Part shown: in pieces, positions 52,051 through 60,795 of the stretch
Numbering within the stretch: position 1 is the first letter of the stretch
Layout: each line of letters opens with the position of its first letter
DNA from: an uncultured SAR116 cluster alpha proteobacterium
Lineage (GTDB): Bacteria; Pseudomonadota; Alphaproteobacteria; Puniceispirillales; Puniceispirillaceae
Assembly (NCBI GenBank): GCA_902518965.1
Contig: CABYIQ010000006.1
Coordinates: 1-64,000, forward strand
Direction of reading: 5' to 3'
DNA: 64,000 nucleotides
Program-made: the position numbers and the translations under genes
Notes under the pieces: model-generated
What the model saw: the letters and a program-made list of their open reading frames with translations, nothing else
Database searches by the model: none
What the model was told of the DNA's origin: nothing

Positions 52051-53673
52051 TCAATTTCTTTCTAAAATCAGGTCAGCGCCTTTCTCCGCAATCATCATAA
52101 CGGCAGCGTTTAAGTTCGCTGACACCATTGTTGGCATGATTGAAGCGTCTATAACACGTAAGTTCTGAATACCATGCACTTTTAATTGATGGTCAACAAC
52201 TGACATTCGATTGGTTTTTGGGCCCATTTGGCAGGTGCCCATTAAATGATATATCGACTGACCGATCTCACGAGCTGAGTTTAAAAGGTCATCGTCTGAA
52301 ACACAGTGCATTCCAGGATAGGTCTCCTCTACAAAATATGGTTTGAGAGCGTTGGTCTGCGTCAGCCCCCGACAAATTTTTATTGCCTCTACTATAACTC
52401 TCTGGTCAATTTCTGCTTGAAGATAGTTTGGCTGAATTTCTGGATTATTAAATGGGTCAGTGTTTTTTGCTCTAACATAGCCGAAACTTTCTGGCCTGTG
52501 TTGCCACGTAGCTAGAGTAAAACCCGCATCTCTTTCCAAGGTAGATTGCATGCCATGTTGATGGGTCCCAGGGGTGAAGTTAATTTGAATGTCAGGTTGG
52601 TCTAGATTTTTATCAGATCGCAGGAAACAAAAAATCGCGGTAGGACCAAGTTCTAAAATTGAACGTCTTCCAATAAAGTATTTAAATATTTCCCCTAAAA
52701 GAGGTAAGCCTCTGGCCCGGTTGTTAATTGTGTTCACACCTTTCACGCGGCAGGTAAGGCGTGTTGCATAATGGTCCCTTAAGTTTTCACCAACACCTGG
52801 CAGTTCATGTTTAACCTTGCTACCAATTTTTTGAAGCAATTTTGAACAACCAACACCGGATAATTGCAGTAACTGAGGTGAGTTAATTGCTCCTGCTGAT
52901 AAAATTATTTCTTTATTTGCATAAATTGTTTTTTCTGCTTCCGTGCTTTTGCCGACCACGCAAGATATTCCAATTGCCTTTTGTTTGTTAAATATAATCT
53001 GTGTTACATGTGCGTGAGTTAGGATTTCAAGGTTTTGTCTTTTCCGTGCAGGATTTAGGAAGGCTCGAGATGCGCTCATCCTCGTCCTTCCTTTTACTGT
53101 TCTTTGAAGGTAGGATATACCCTCCTGGTCTGCCCCATTGTAGTCAGGGTTTCTCTTTATTCCTAAGCTTTCTGCTCCATGCATAAAGGCTTCGCAAAGT
53201 GTATCATTCCAATTTAAGTCACTAATTGTGACCTCTCCAGTGGTCCCCCGATAACTCTGGTCTTCTTTTGAAACATAGCTTTCAAAGCGCTTAAAATATG
53301 GGAGTATGTCATCGTATGACCATCCTGAATTCCCCATTTGAGCCCACACATCAAAATCCATTTTTTGCCCACGATTAAAGCCCATGCCATTAATTGAACT
53401 TGAGCCGCCCAGCACTTTTCCTCTGGGTGCTGGGATGATGCGACCGTTGGTTCCCTCTGAGGGACTGCTCTCATACATCCAGTTAAAATTTGGGTTAACC
53501 AGTGTTTTCATGAAACCAGCCGGAATATACAGAATTGGGTGCCAGTCACGTCCGCCAGCTTCTAAAACTAAAACGCTTTGCTTTCCGCATGCACTAAGGC
53601 GGTTAGCAAGAATACATCCTGCAGTTCCAGCACCTACTATGATGTAGTCGAAAGTTGTTTGGTTAATTTGCAT
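52051..53673 (-). CDS. GMC-family FAD-dependent alcohol oxidoreductase, copy 2
   Basis: A 540-residue flavoenzyme related to the copy at 47167-48777. It has GAGTAGCILANRLS, the signature RGKVLGGSSSINGMGFNRG and the C-terminal His (IYHLMGTCQMG) and Asn (SANLNAAV). The ATG at 53673 follows GGGACAGGG; a TTG four codons earlier is rejected. It lies 32 bases downstream of the Baeyer-Villiger-type monooxygenase gene, so it may make the ketone substrate or oxidise the alcohol released afterwards. Confidence 0.9.
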   Translation of the reverse strand: MQINQTTFDYIIVGAGTAGCILANRLSACGKQSVLVLEAGGRDWHPILYIPAGFMKTLVNPNFNWMYESSPSEGTNGRIIPAPRGKVLGGSSSINGMGFNRGQKMDFDVWAQMGNSGWSYDDILPYFKRFESYVSKEDQSYRGTTGEVTISDLNWNDTLCEAFMHGAESLGIKRNPDYNGADQEGISYLQRTVKGRTRMSASRAFLNPARKRQNLEILTHAHVTQIIFNKQKAIGISCVVGKSTEAEKTIYANKEIILSAGAINSPQLLQLSGVGCSKLLQKIGSKVKHELPGVGENLRDHYATRLTCRVKGVNTINNRARGLPLLGEIFKYFIGRRSILELGPTAIFCFLRSDKNLDQPDIQINFTPGTHQHGMQSTLERDAGFTLATWQHRPESFGYVRAKNTDPFNNPEIQPNYLQAEIDQRVIVEAIKICRGLTQTNALKPYFVEETYPGMHCVSDDDLLNSAREIGQSIYHLMGTCQMGPKTNRMSVVDHQLKVHGIQNLRVIDASIMPTMVSANLNAAVMMIAEKGADLILERN

Positions 53674-53705
53674 ACCCTGTCCCAAAATACTTCTTCTATT
53701 GACTT

Positions 53706-55322
53706 TTAAGAGCTTATTTTAAAGCCAGTATATCCGCCAGCTGCAACAGTTTCGCACTCGTCACGATAATTGTTTAAACCGTTAGCATAAGGCATGAAAA
53801 CTCTTGGTTTTCCTGGTATATTTGCTCCTAGATACCAAGAGTGACCTGCTTTGGGCATGAGTGTTTTATTGGCTATTTCAGTTACATATTCTGTCCAATT
53901 CTCTGCATCAATTGCTTTGGCCTCCACTTTCGTCATATTGGAGTTCATTAAATATCTCAGAAACTGAGTTATCCAATCTACATGCTGTTCGATTGATCTT
54001 GGCATGTTCGTGAGAACAGATGGGCTCCCTGGTCCAGTTATTGTAAAAAGATTTGGAAAATTAGGAATTGCTAAACCTAAATAAGTTTGAGGACCGCTGC
54101 GCCAAAAGTCCTCAAGTCTAATACCATTCTTGCCAATTAGACCCAATTTTTGCAACGAGCCGGTCATAGCATCAAAACCGGTTGCGAAAACAAGAATATC
54201 AACGCTAATTTTTTTCCCATCCTCTAGAATAATTTCATTTTTATCACACGACTTAATTGGACTATTTTTCAAATTTATGAGTTCGACATTGTTTCGGTTA
54301 AAAGTTTCAAAATAGTTTGTGTCTATGGGTGGTCTTTTTGTTCCAAAGGGATGGTCAACAGGAGAGAGACTTTTGGCAGTTTCCGCATCTTCTACAATTT
54401 CATATATTTTTTTGCGGATGAACTCTGATATTATTTCATTTGAGTATTCATCTAGGATTATATCATCAAAGCTTTCCCTAAAACGTAACCCTCCTTTTTC
54501 CCAATTATTCTCAAGAATTGCTGAACGCTCTCTCTCGTCTGTTTCACAAAGTTTTCGTGGTGGTGCTTTCCATGGGTGACCGTGGCGGGAATCGAACATC
54601 TTTTCCCGCCACATTTCAATTTTAGATATAAATTCAGAATGAAAGCTTTCCTCTAATTTGTGGTTTCTAGCAGGCACGCTGAAATTTGGTGTGCGCTGCA
54701 ATACAAAGAGTTGTTTTGCCTCCTCAGCAATCACTGGGATTGCTTGTATTCCCGAAGAGCCAGTGCCAATTACTGCAACTGACTTATTTCGAAATTCAAT
54801 TTTTTTATGTGGCCACTCTCCAGTGTAATAAATTTCCCCTTCAAATGCAGATAATTGAGAAATTTCAGGCTTGTTCGTGGATGACAAGCAACCTACAGCA
54901 GTAATCAAGAATTTGGATGAATAAATTTTTCCGGACTCAGAGGTTAGACTCCAAATCTCTTTATGTTCGTCCCAAAAACAAGAACAAATTCGTTCATTGA
55001 AATAAATGTCTTTTTTTAGGCTTAACTTATCAGCGCAGTAATTGAGATAATTTTGAATTTCTTCTTGGGCAGGATATCTTTCTGACCACTTCCATTCCTT
55101 TAAAATTTCATCATTGAAGTAATAACAGTAGGTGTGACTTTCTGAGTCACATCTAGCCCCTGGATATCGGTTCCAATACCAAGTTCCTCCAACCCCGTCA
55201 GCCGCCTCGATTATTTTTGCGTCCAAATTAAGTTGGTCTCGCAAACAATAGAGCTGATAAAGGCCAGAAAAGCCAGCACCTATAATCAAAGCTTCGTGAT
55301 GTTGAATTTTCTGATTGCTCAT
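53706..55322 (-). CDS. Baeyer-Villiger-type flavin monooxygenase with altered fingerprint
   Basis: A 538-residue class B flavoprotein monooxygenase. It has the FAD motif GAGFSG near residue 15, GGTWYWNRYPGARCD near 45, an NADPH motif GTGSSG near 186 and a candidate catalytic Arg in FIRKKI. The family fingerprint FxGxxxHxxxW(P/D) reads FEGEIYYTGEWP at residues 160-171, with Tyr166 where His is normal. It inserts oxygen next to a ketone (giving an ester or lactone) or oxygenates N or S. It shares a likely transcript with GMC copy 2. Confidence 0.87.
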   Translation of the reverse strand: MSNQKIQHHEALIIGAGFSGLYQLYCLRDQLNLDAKIIEAADGVGGTWYWNRYPGARCDSESHTYCYYFNDEILKEWKWSERYPAQEEIQNYLNYCADKLSLKKDIYFNERICSCFWDEHKEIWSLTSESGKIYSSKFLITAVGCLSSTNKPEISQLSAFEGEIYYTGEWPHKKIEFRNKSVAVIGTGSSGIQAIPVIAEEAKQLFVLQRTPNFSVPARNHKLEESFHSEFISKIEMWREKMFDSRHGHPWKAPPRKLCETDERERSAILENNWEKGGLRFRESFDDIILDEYSNEIISEFIRKKIYEIVEDAETAKSLSPVDHPFGTKRPPIDTNYFETFNRNNVELINLKNSPIKSCDKNEIILEDGKKISVDILVFATGFDAMTGSLQKLGLIGKNGIRLEDFWRSGPQTYLGLAIPNFPNLFTITGPGSPSVLTNMPRSIEQHVDWITQFLRYLMNSNMTKVEAKAIDAENWTEYVTEIANKTLMPKAGHSWYLGANIPGKPRVFMPYANGLNNYRDECETVAAGGYTGFKISS

Positions 55323-55477
55323 TTAATTGTCTTTTAATTGCTCCAGACTAAAATGTGAAAGTCACATGCTCTTGTTTCACTTCAAAGAGTAAACGCCATC
55401 TGAAATATTTCAATCAACAAAGATTTGTTTTCTTCAGATCAATGTGGTGCAATCACTAAATAATTAGGAGCAAAAGT

Positions 55478-56254
55478 ATGATTGATGTTTCGCGAAAATC
55501 AATTGTTGTGACTGGAGGAGCAAGCGGTATTGGAGCAGCAGTTTGCGGTGCAGCGATTGAACAGGGTGCCTATGTTGGCGTAATTGACATAGATGAAGAT
55601 GCTGGGCGCACCATTTGCGAAAAATTAGGTGATAAAGCTTTTTTTGCAGCCGGAAATGTTGAATCTGAAAGTTCGATGAATGAGGCAATATCAAAGTTAA
55701 GTTCTGATATGCCTAATTTTAATGGTGCTGTTTGTTGTGCGGGGGTGATGCCAACACGAGAGCCAATAGTTGAGGCTCCATTAGAAAATTTCGACAGGGT
55801 GCTAAGAAATCACCTTAATGGCACCTTTTTAACTTGTAAGTTATTGGGAAAGAAAATGCTTCAACATGGAGGTGGCTCTATAGTCACTCTATCTTCAGTT
55901 CTAGCAATAAGGCCAGGTCCAGTTCTTGGCTATGGCGCCGCAAAAGCAGGAATTATTAATTTAACGCAATCTTTAGCTGTGCAGTGGGGCAAAAAAAATA
56001 TTCGAGTGAATGCTATTTGTCCTGGTTGGGTAGATACTCCATTCATAAGAAAACAAGAGGCAGCGGGTCGTGATTTATCGCCCATAATCGAAATGACACC
56101 TCTCGGTAGACTGGCAGAGCCGCATGAAATTTCGAACGTCGTTATGTTTCTTTTGTCGGACGCATCAAGCGCAGTTACTGGCTCTGCGGTGGTTGTTGAT
56201 TGCGGTATTACTTTAGCCGGTGGTTACATGCCATATGGAAGATTGCCTGATTGA
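55478..56254 (+). CDS. SDR-family oxidoreductase
   Basis: A 258-residue classical short-chain dehydrogenase with VTGGASGIG near residue 11, CCAG near 87, catalytic Ser140, Tyr152 and Lys156 (YGAAKAG). It is divergent from the monooxygenase gene (155-base gap) and 51 bases before the beta-hydroxyacid dehydrogenase gene. In the cluster it could interconvert a secondary alcohol and ketone. The substrate is unknown. Confidence 0.88.
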   Translation: MIDVSRKSIVVTGGASGIGAAVCGAAIEQGAYVGVIDIDEDAGRTICEKLGDKAFFAAGNVESESSMNEAISKLSSDMPNFNGAVCCAGVMPTREPIVEAPLENFDRVLRNHLNGTFLTCKLLGKKMLQHGGGSIVTLSSVLAIRPGPVLGYGAAKAGIINLTQSLAVQWGKKNIRVNAICPGWVDTPFIRKQEAAGRDLSPIIEMTPLGRLAEPHEISNVVMFLLSDASSAVTGSAVVVDCGITLAGGYMPYGRLPD

Positions 56255-56305
56255 TAAGAAAAATGGGTTATGTAATTTATCTATTTTGATTTTTGGAAAG
56301 CAGTT

Positions 56306-57193
56306 ATGACACAAAAAATTCTAATAGTTGGAATTGGTGTTATGGGCGCACCCATGGCCAAAAATATTATAAATGCAGGTTTTGATGTTGCTGTTTGTGA
56401 TGAGAGCAGTGACGCACTCGTTGATTTTCAAGATATTGCAACGCTGGCGTCAACAAGCCCATCCAAGGCTGCCTTAAATAGGAATGTCATTATTACAGTT
56501 CTTCCGAACAGTGACATTGTTGAGAATGTTTTATTCGGTGAAGAGGGAGCTCTAGCTTCGGCTGTTCCAAATAGTTTAGTGGTAGATATGTCTACCGGCT
56601 CTTATGACAAGACAATGAAAATAGCAAAAAAAATAGAAAAACTAGGCCATAAATTTGTAGATGCGCCTGTTGGAAGGACACCTAGAGAAGCGCTTACTGG
56701 TCAGTTACTGGTTATGGTTGGTGGAAAAGAACAGCATGTCAAAGAATTAAACGGCATTTTCAATGCAGTCGGAAATACAATTATTCATGTTGGTGAAACC
56801 GGATGTGGCCTTAAGGCAAAATTGGTAAATAATTACATGGCGATGATAAATAACGTTGTAACTGGGGAGACGCTATCACTGGCTAATTCTGTAGGCCTCG
56901 ATGTTGGTTTAATGGCTGATTTGATGAGTACAACTGCTGCAGGCCTAGGACAATTGAATACAAACTACCCGAAGAAGGTGTTGTCCGGGGATTTAAAACC
57001 GGACTTCCCGATTTTTATGGCGATAAAAGATTTAACGATGGCAATTGAATTAGCAGAGGGCCACGATGCTGTACCTAAATTTGGTAGGTTGGCACGAAAA
57101 ACTTTTGAAGGGGCAAAAGAAAGAGGGATGGGTTCTCTCGACCAGACAGCAATTATGAAATATTTGATGTCTGATGATGCGAAAAACTCTTAA
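56306..57193 (+). CDS. Beta-hydroxyacid dehydrogenase with GRT motif (sulfolactaldehyde-reductase-like)
   Basis: A 295-residue dehydrogenase with GIGVMGAPMAKN near residue 9, VVDMST near 92 and catalytic Lys172 (KLVNNY). The substrate loop reads DAPVGRTPREA, with Arg124 in GRT in place of the Ser-Gly-Gly of tartronate semialdehyde and hydroxyisobutyrate enzymes. E. coli YihU (sulfolactaldehyde reductase) has the same GRT, and its Arg binds the sulfonate. Stretches such as VLFGE, NNYM, TAAG and KVLSGDLxPxF also match. It may interconvert sulfolactaldehyde and dihydroxypropanesulfonate or act on succinic or similar semialdehydes. Confidence 0.85.
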   Translation: MTQKILIVGIGVMGAPMAKNIINAGFDVAVCDESSDALVDFQDIATLASTSPSKAALNRNVIITVLPNSDIVENVLFGEEGALASAVPNSLVVDMSTGSYDKTMKIAKKIEKLGHKFVDAPVGRTPREALTGQLLVMVGGKEQHVKELNGIFNAVGNTIIHVGETGCGLKAKLVNNYMAMINNVVTGETLSLANSVGLDVGLMADLMSTTAAGLGQLNTNYPKKVLSGDLKPDFPIFMAIKDLTMAIELAEGHDAVPKFGRLARKTFEGAKERGMGSLDQTAIMKYLMSDDAKNS

Positions 57194-57199
57194 TAAAAT

Positions 57200-57361
57200 T
57201 CATCGCAGATATTGTTCAAAGATGAAAAGAAGACAAAAAAGGACACCTAATGCAATAACGGTCCCATAAATAGTGTCTTTGATTGACTTAGGTGAAATCA
57301 TTTTCTGGAAGCCTGCAATCAGCCACTCTTCAATTTTTTTTGCTGAACGTCCGATTATCAC
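57200..57361 (-). CDS. 53-residue single-pass membrane protein
   Basis: A small frame with GTG seven bases after GGAAG. It has a basic amphipathic N-terminal half (IGRSAKKIEEWLIAGFQKM) and one strong transmembrane helix near the C-terminus (GTVIALGVLFCLLFIFEQ). It converges on the beta-hydroxyacid dehydrogenase with a six-base gap and fills an otherwise empty 260-base interval. I do not recognise the family; composition and ribosome site make it a probable real gene. Confidence 0.5.
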   Translation of the reverse strand: MIIGRSAKKIEEWLIAGFQKMISPKSIKDTIYGTVIALGVLFCLLFIFEQYLR

Positions 57362-57452
57362 AGAATTTCTTCCAATCTATGTTTTATCAAATTTTTCCAA
57401 TATAGTGTATCAGTTCTCTTAATCTCAATAAACTCATAGAGGAAAGATTTCA

Positions 57453-57938
57453 TTGAAATGGCATAAATATATTTTGTTTCCTCTGCTTCTCTTATTCACC
57501 TGTAAAGCAGTGGCAGATGATCTAAACGACGGATTTTTAAAGCTTTCAGAAAATAAACCTGAAGAGGCTATTCAATTATGGATGCCTCTTGCGGAAGCCG
57601 GCGATAAGGTCGCGCAAGCTAGCCTTGGCTTGCTTTTTCAAACAGGTCAAGGCACGGAAGTAGACTTCATTCGTGCCTTGGAATTATTCAGAGCATCCGC
57701 AAAGCAGGGTTACCCATTTGCTTTCACAGCGCTAGGGAATAGCTACCATGAGGGGTTAGGCGTAGAAGAGAACAGACGAATTGCATTGATTTGGTTTTTA
57801 CTTGGTGCTGAGCATGACCCTAATTCAGCATTCATGGCTCAGGCTTTGATGACAGAAATACCAGAAAAAGAAGTCCAGTCACTCATACAGAAGGCTCTAG
57901 TTTGTCAGGATAGTAAGTATCTAAAATGTGATTTCTAG
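57453..57938 (+). CDS. Secreted Sel1-repeat protein
   Basis: A 161-residue protein with a signal peptide ending CKAVA and two to three Sel1-like repeats: EAIQLWMPLAEAGDKVAQASLGLLFQ, RALELFRASAKQGYPFAFTALGNSY and RIALIWFLLGAEH. Sel1 repeats make a helical scaffold for protein contacts, often in the periplasm. A TTG start after GAGGAAAG is used. Partner unknown. Confidence 0.85.
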   Translation: MKWHKYILFPLLLLFTCKAVADDLNDGFLKLSENKPEEAIQLWMPLAEAGDKVAQASLGLLFQTGQGTEVDFIRALELFRASAKQGYPFAFTALGNSYHEGLGVEENRRIALIWFLLGAEHDPNSAFMAQALMTEIPEKEVQSLIQKALVCQDSKYLKCDF

Positions 57939-58004
57939 AGGGTTTTGTGGGATGCAAAAGTGTAAAAATTTTGAAATAACGAACTCATTAGAAAACAAAA
58001 TGTT

Positions 58005-58889
58005 TTGATAGATATTAATTTAAATAGGGCGCTAGCTATTAAGATGATGGTTGTTTCTGCAACCATGGTAAGCACAGCAGGGCTAATCTTTAGAAGTTTA
58101 TATTCTATTGACGCTTTCGAAGTGATTTTCTTTCGTGGTCTCGCTCTTACCCTATCAATGATAGTGATAATATCGGTTTTCTACAGAAACAAAGCGGTGA
58201 AAGCGACAAAAGGCATTGGTTTTTCGGGTTTGTCGGGTGCCGCTTTTTTTACATCTGCGCAAACTTTTTATGTGTTTGCTTTTTCAAACACCACAGTAGC
58301 AAACAGCACATTCACTATTGCTACTGCTCCATTCATTACCGCTGTTCTCGCTTGGTTGGTCTTAAAAGAGACTATTTCAAAGGTTACAATAGTCGCAATG
58401 GCATCTGCATGTTTCGGCGTCATTCTCATTGTCCTAGCTGATGTAACCGCTGAAGGTAAATTAGGAATTGCATTTGCTTTTTTGACGGCCTGTTCGTTTT
58501 CATGTTTTGCAGTGATACTGCGCCATAATAAGAATGTGGAAATGCTCCCAGTGCTTTTCTTTACAGGCATCATTAGCATGGGAGTTGGCCTGGTATTTGG
58601 ACAATGGAAAGGCATGCCGTTGGCAAGTGACGTTGCTTTATGCTTTTTATGGGGGGGTGTTTTGCAGGGTGTTGGGCAGTCTCTTCTTGTTCTCTCGACA
58701 AAAGTATTAAAGGCTGCTGAGGTGCCTCTAATAATGCTTCTGGAATTTACACTGGGACCTGTTTGGGTCTGGTTGATATATGGTGAAAATATTAGCCTAG
58801 GGACATTATTTGGGGGTAGTTTGATATTTGCGTCTATTTTTGGGTTTGCGTTTTTTGAGATTAACAAAAGAAAAATTGTGAAAAATTAA
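58005..58889 (+). CDS. EamA/DMT-family transporter
   Basis: A 294-residue transporter with ten spans and two EamA domains. The likely start is the TTG at 58005; an ATG at 58044 would shorten the N-terminus but keep the first helix. It is the third EamA gene of the window, with TSUP copy 3 beginning 21 bases after its end, suggesting a two-exporter operon. Confidence 0.86.
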   Translation: MIDINLNRALAIKMMVVSATMVSTAGLIFRSLYSIDAFEVIFFRGLALTLSMIVIISVFYRNKAVKATKGIGFSGLSGAAFFTSAQTFYVFAFSNTTVANSTFTIATAPFITAVLAWLVLKETISKVTIVAMASACFGVILIVLADVTAEGKLGIAFAFLTACSFSCFAVILRHNKNVEMLPVLFFTGIISMGVGLVFGQWKGMPLASDVALCFLWGGVLQGVGQSLLVLSTKVLKAAEVPLIMLLEFTLGPVWVWLIYGENISLGTLFGGSLIFASIFGFAFFEINKRKIVKN

Positions 58890-58910
58890 ACATAACAAGT
58901 TAGGCGTGAA

Positions 58911-59654
58911 ATGCTCTTTGGCTTAGAAATTTTAGAGATTATTTTTTGCATCTCTGTTATTGCTGTTGGAGGTTTTCTGCGAGGGTTTCTTGGCTTTGGC
59001 GCTGCTTTAGTAATTGTCCCATCATTGAGCATTGTTTTACCACCTGTATTTGCTATTGGTATTTTAGTGATAATTGAAATTCCAACAATTATGTATCTTG
59101 TCCCCGCTAACATTCGTGATGCTAATCTAAAAACACTTGTTCCAATGCTATGCGGTCTTGTAATTAGCGTTCCAATTGGCACGTTGATATTGGTACAAAC
59201 AGAACCAACAATCATGAAATTGATTATCTCTGTTGTTCTGTTGTTGACTGTGGGATTGCTGGCGTCGGGCTGGCGCTTCAAGGGTGATGTGGGAAAGGGA
59301 TTGATGACATTGTCTGGCACGGTTGGCGGGCTTATCCAGGGCTCTGCAGGTATGGGTGGGCCACCTCTGGTGACAGCGCTTATGTCACTGCCTGACAACC
59401 CCACAACCACTCGTGCAAATATAGTTATGGCTCTCAGCACCATGTCATCACTTAATTTAGTCTCTCTTATATTTTTAGAAAAAGTCACTCAAGAGCTTTT
59501 ATATTTTAGCGCGCTTTGTGCGCCAGTTTACCTGCTTATCAACTATATTGGTGCGCGTTTCTTTAAGCAGCATGGCAGTGCTCATTTTCGCACTGCGGCA
59601 CTAATAGTTTTGACCTTTATTGCTCTTGTCACGATTTATTCGAACTTATCCTAA
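58911..59654 (+). CDS. TSUP-family (TauE/SafE) anion transporter, copy 3
   Basis: A 247-residue membrane protein with about eight spans and TSUP repeats GGFLRGFLGFGAALVIVPS near residue 20 and GGLIQGSAGMGGPPLVTAL near 140. It follows the EamA gene by 21 bases. Like its relatives it may export sulfite or another small anion. Three TSUP copies in 30 kb is unusual and supports a sulfur-anion theme. Confidence 0.88.
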   Translation: MLFGLEILEIIFCISVIAVGGFLRGFLGFGAALVIVPSLSIVLPPVFAIGILVIIEIPTIMYLVPANIRDANLKTLVPMLCGLVISVPIGTLILVQTEPTIMKLIISVVLLLTVGLLASGWRFKGDVGKGLMTLSGTVGGLIQGSAGMGGPPLVTALMSLPDNPTTTRANIVMALSTMSSLNLVSLIFLEKVTQELLYFSALCAPVYLLINYIGARFFKQHGSAHFRTAALIVLTFIALVTIYSNLS

Positions 59655-59792
59655 TTTTTTACTAATCAGGATATAACAAATCATAGTCGATTATTGACAA
59701 TTTAAATCCAATTAGGGCTTGCCAAACAGCACTTACATCGAACACTATCAATTAGTAATTTTTTAACTAAACTTAAAAATAGGGAGGTAGTT

Positions 59793-60785
59793 ATGAGAAT
59801 GCTAAAGCTTTTTATAAGCTCATTGTTTGTCAGTGTGTTGTTTTTAGCGGCGCCAGCACAAGCTAAAAATGTGACCATGAATATTGGTTACTCGGTAAAT
59901 GAGGGTCACCCGTATGGAACTTTCATGCATCTGTTTGCAGAGAGATTTCAAACGCTTTCAGGTGGGACAGTAAAAGTAAAGGTTCATTGCTGCCATAAAA
60001 TGGGAAGCGAGCAAGAGCAGTTCAAAAAATTGCAGCTTGGCACACTGGATGGAACAATGATTGCCCAGAATAATGCTGGTCCATTTTATCCAAAAATTGA
60101 CCTTTTAGTTCTTCCATACATGATTCAAAATTATGAGCATGCAGTGAAAGTGGCTGATGGCCCCGTAGGACAGGAAATTTGGGGTGGTATGCCAAAAGAA
60201 GTTGGTGTTCACCTCGTAACAATCCCTTTGTTCTCATTCAGACATATTTACAACACCAAGCAGCCAATCAACAATTTGGCTGATTTTGCAAAAATGAAAT
60301 ACCGTGTGCCAAAGAATACTGTAATGGTTGACACGTATAAGGCTTTCGGTTCTGACCCTGTGCCAATTGCTTGGTCTGAAGCCCTTACTGCAACCCAGAC
60401 TGGGACAGTAGATGGTGGTGATTTGCCATTGGACGTTCAGTACTCACAAAAGTTCCATGACATTGCAAAGCACGTAGCAATGACCGGACATTTTGTTCTC
60501 GCACCACCATTTTTCGTGAGCGACAAGTTTATGAAGAAGCTCAATGATGAACAGATGGAAGCAATGCAAATGGCTGCAAAGATCGCCACTGCTGCTTCCA
60601 GGTTCCATACAAACTATGGAATGTCCATCGTTCAAAAGAAGATGGAAGGAACTGGTGTGAAATTCACCCAGCCAGATATTGGTCCTTGGGTAGAAAAGGC
60701 AAAAGCCGTTCACACAGCGTTTGCTAAGGAGCGTGGAGCTGAATATACAGCGATAATGGAAAAAATTTACGCTGCAGCGAAATAA
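59793..60785 (+). CDS. dctP: TRAP transporter substrate-binding protein (DctP family)
   Basis: A 330-residue periplasmic receptor with a signal peptide ending APAQA. Family features include GYSVNEGHPYG near the start of the mature chain, MKYRVPKN with the carboxylate-binding Arg near residue 167, and the GTVDGGDLP segment. GGGAGG lies before the ATG. A strong hairpin follows, then dctQ and dctM. The ligand is probably an organic acid handled by the downstream enzymes. Confidence 0.92.
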   Translation: MRMLKLFISSLFVSVLFLAAPAQAKNVTMNIGYSVNEGHPYGTFMHLFAERFQTLSGGTVKVKVHCCHKMGSEQEQFKKLQLGTLDGTMIAQNNAGPFYPKIDLLVLPYMIQNYEHAVKVADGPVGQEIWGGMPKEVGVHLVTIPLFSFRHIYNTKQPINNLADFAKMKYRVPKNTVMVDTYKAFGSDPVPIAWSEALTATQTGTVDGGDLPLDVQYSQKFHDIAKHVAMTGHFVLAPPFFVSDKFMKKLNDEQMEAMQMAAKIATAASRFHTNYGMSIVQKKMEGTGVKFTQPDIGPWVEKAKAVHTAFAKERGAEYTAIMEKIYAAAK

Positions 60786-60795
60786 GAAAAACTTT

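Noticed and set aside
58268-59488. Two long antisense frames (about 200 residues each) opposite the EamA and TSUP genes
   Set aside because: The plus strand encodes recognisable EamA and TSUP proteins with ribosome sites; the antisense products have no membrane or domain pattern and are a by-product of codon use.
59694-59722. Sigma-70 type promoter upstream of the second dctP
   Set aside because: TTGACA is present, but no acceptable -10 box lies at the right spacing.
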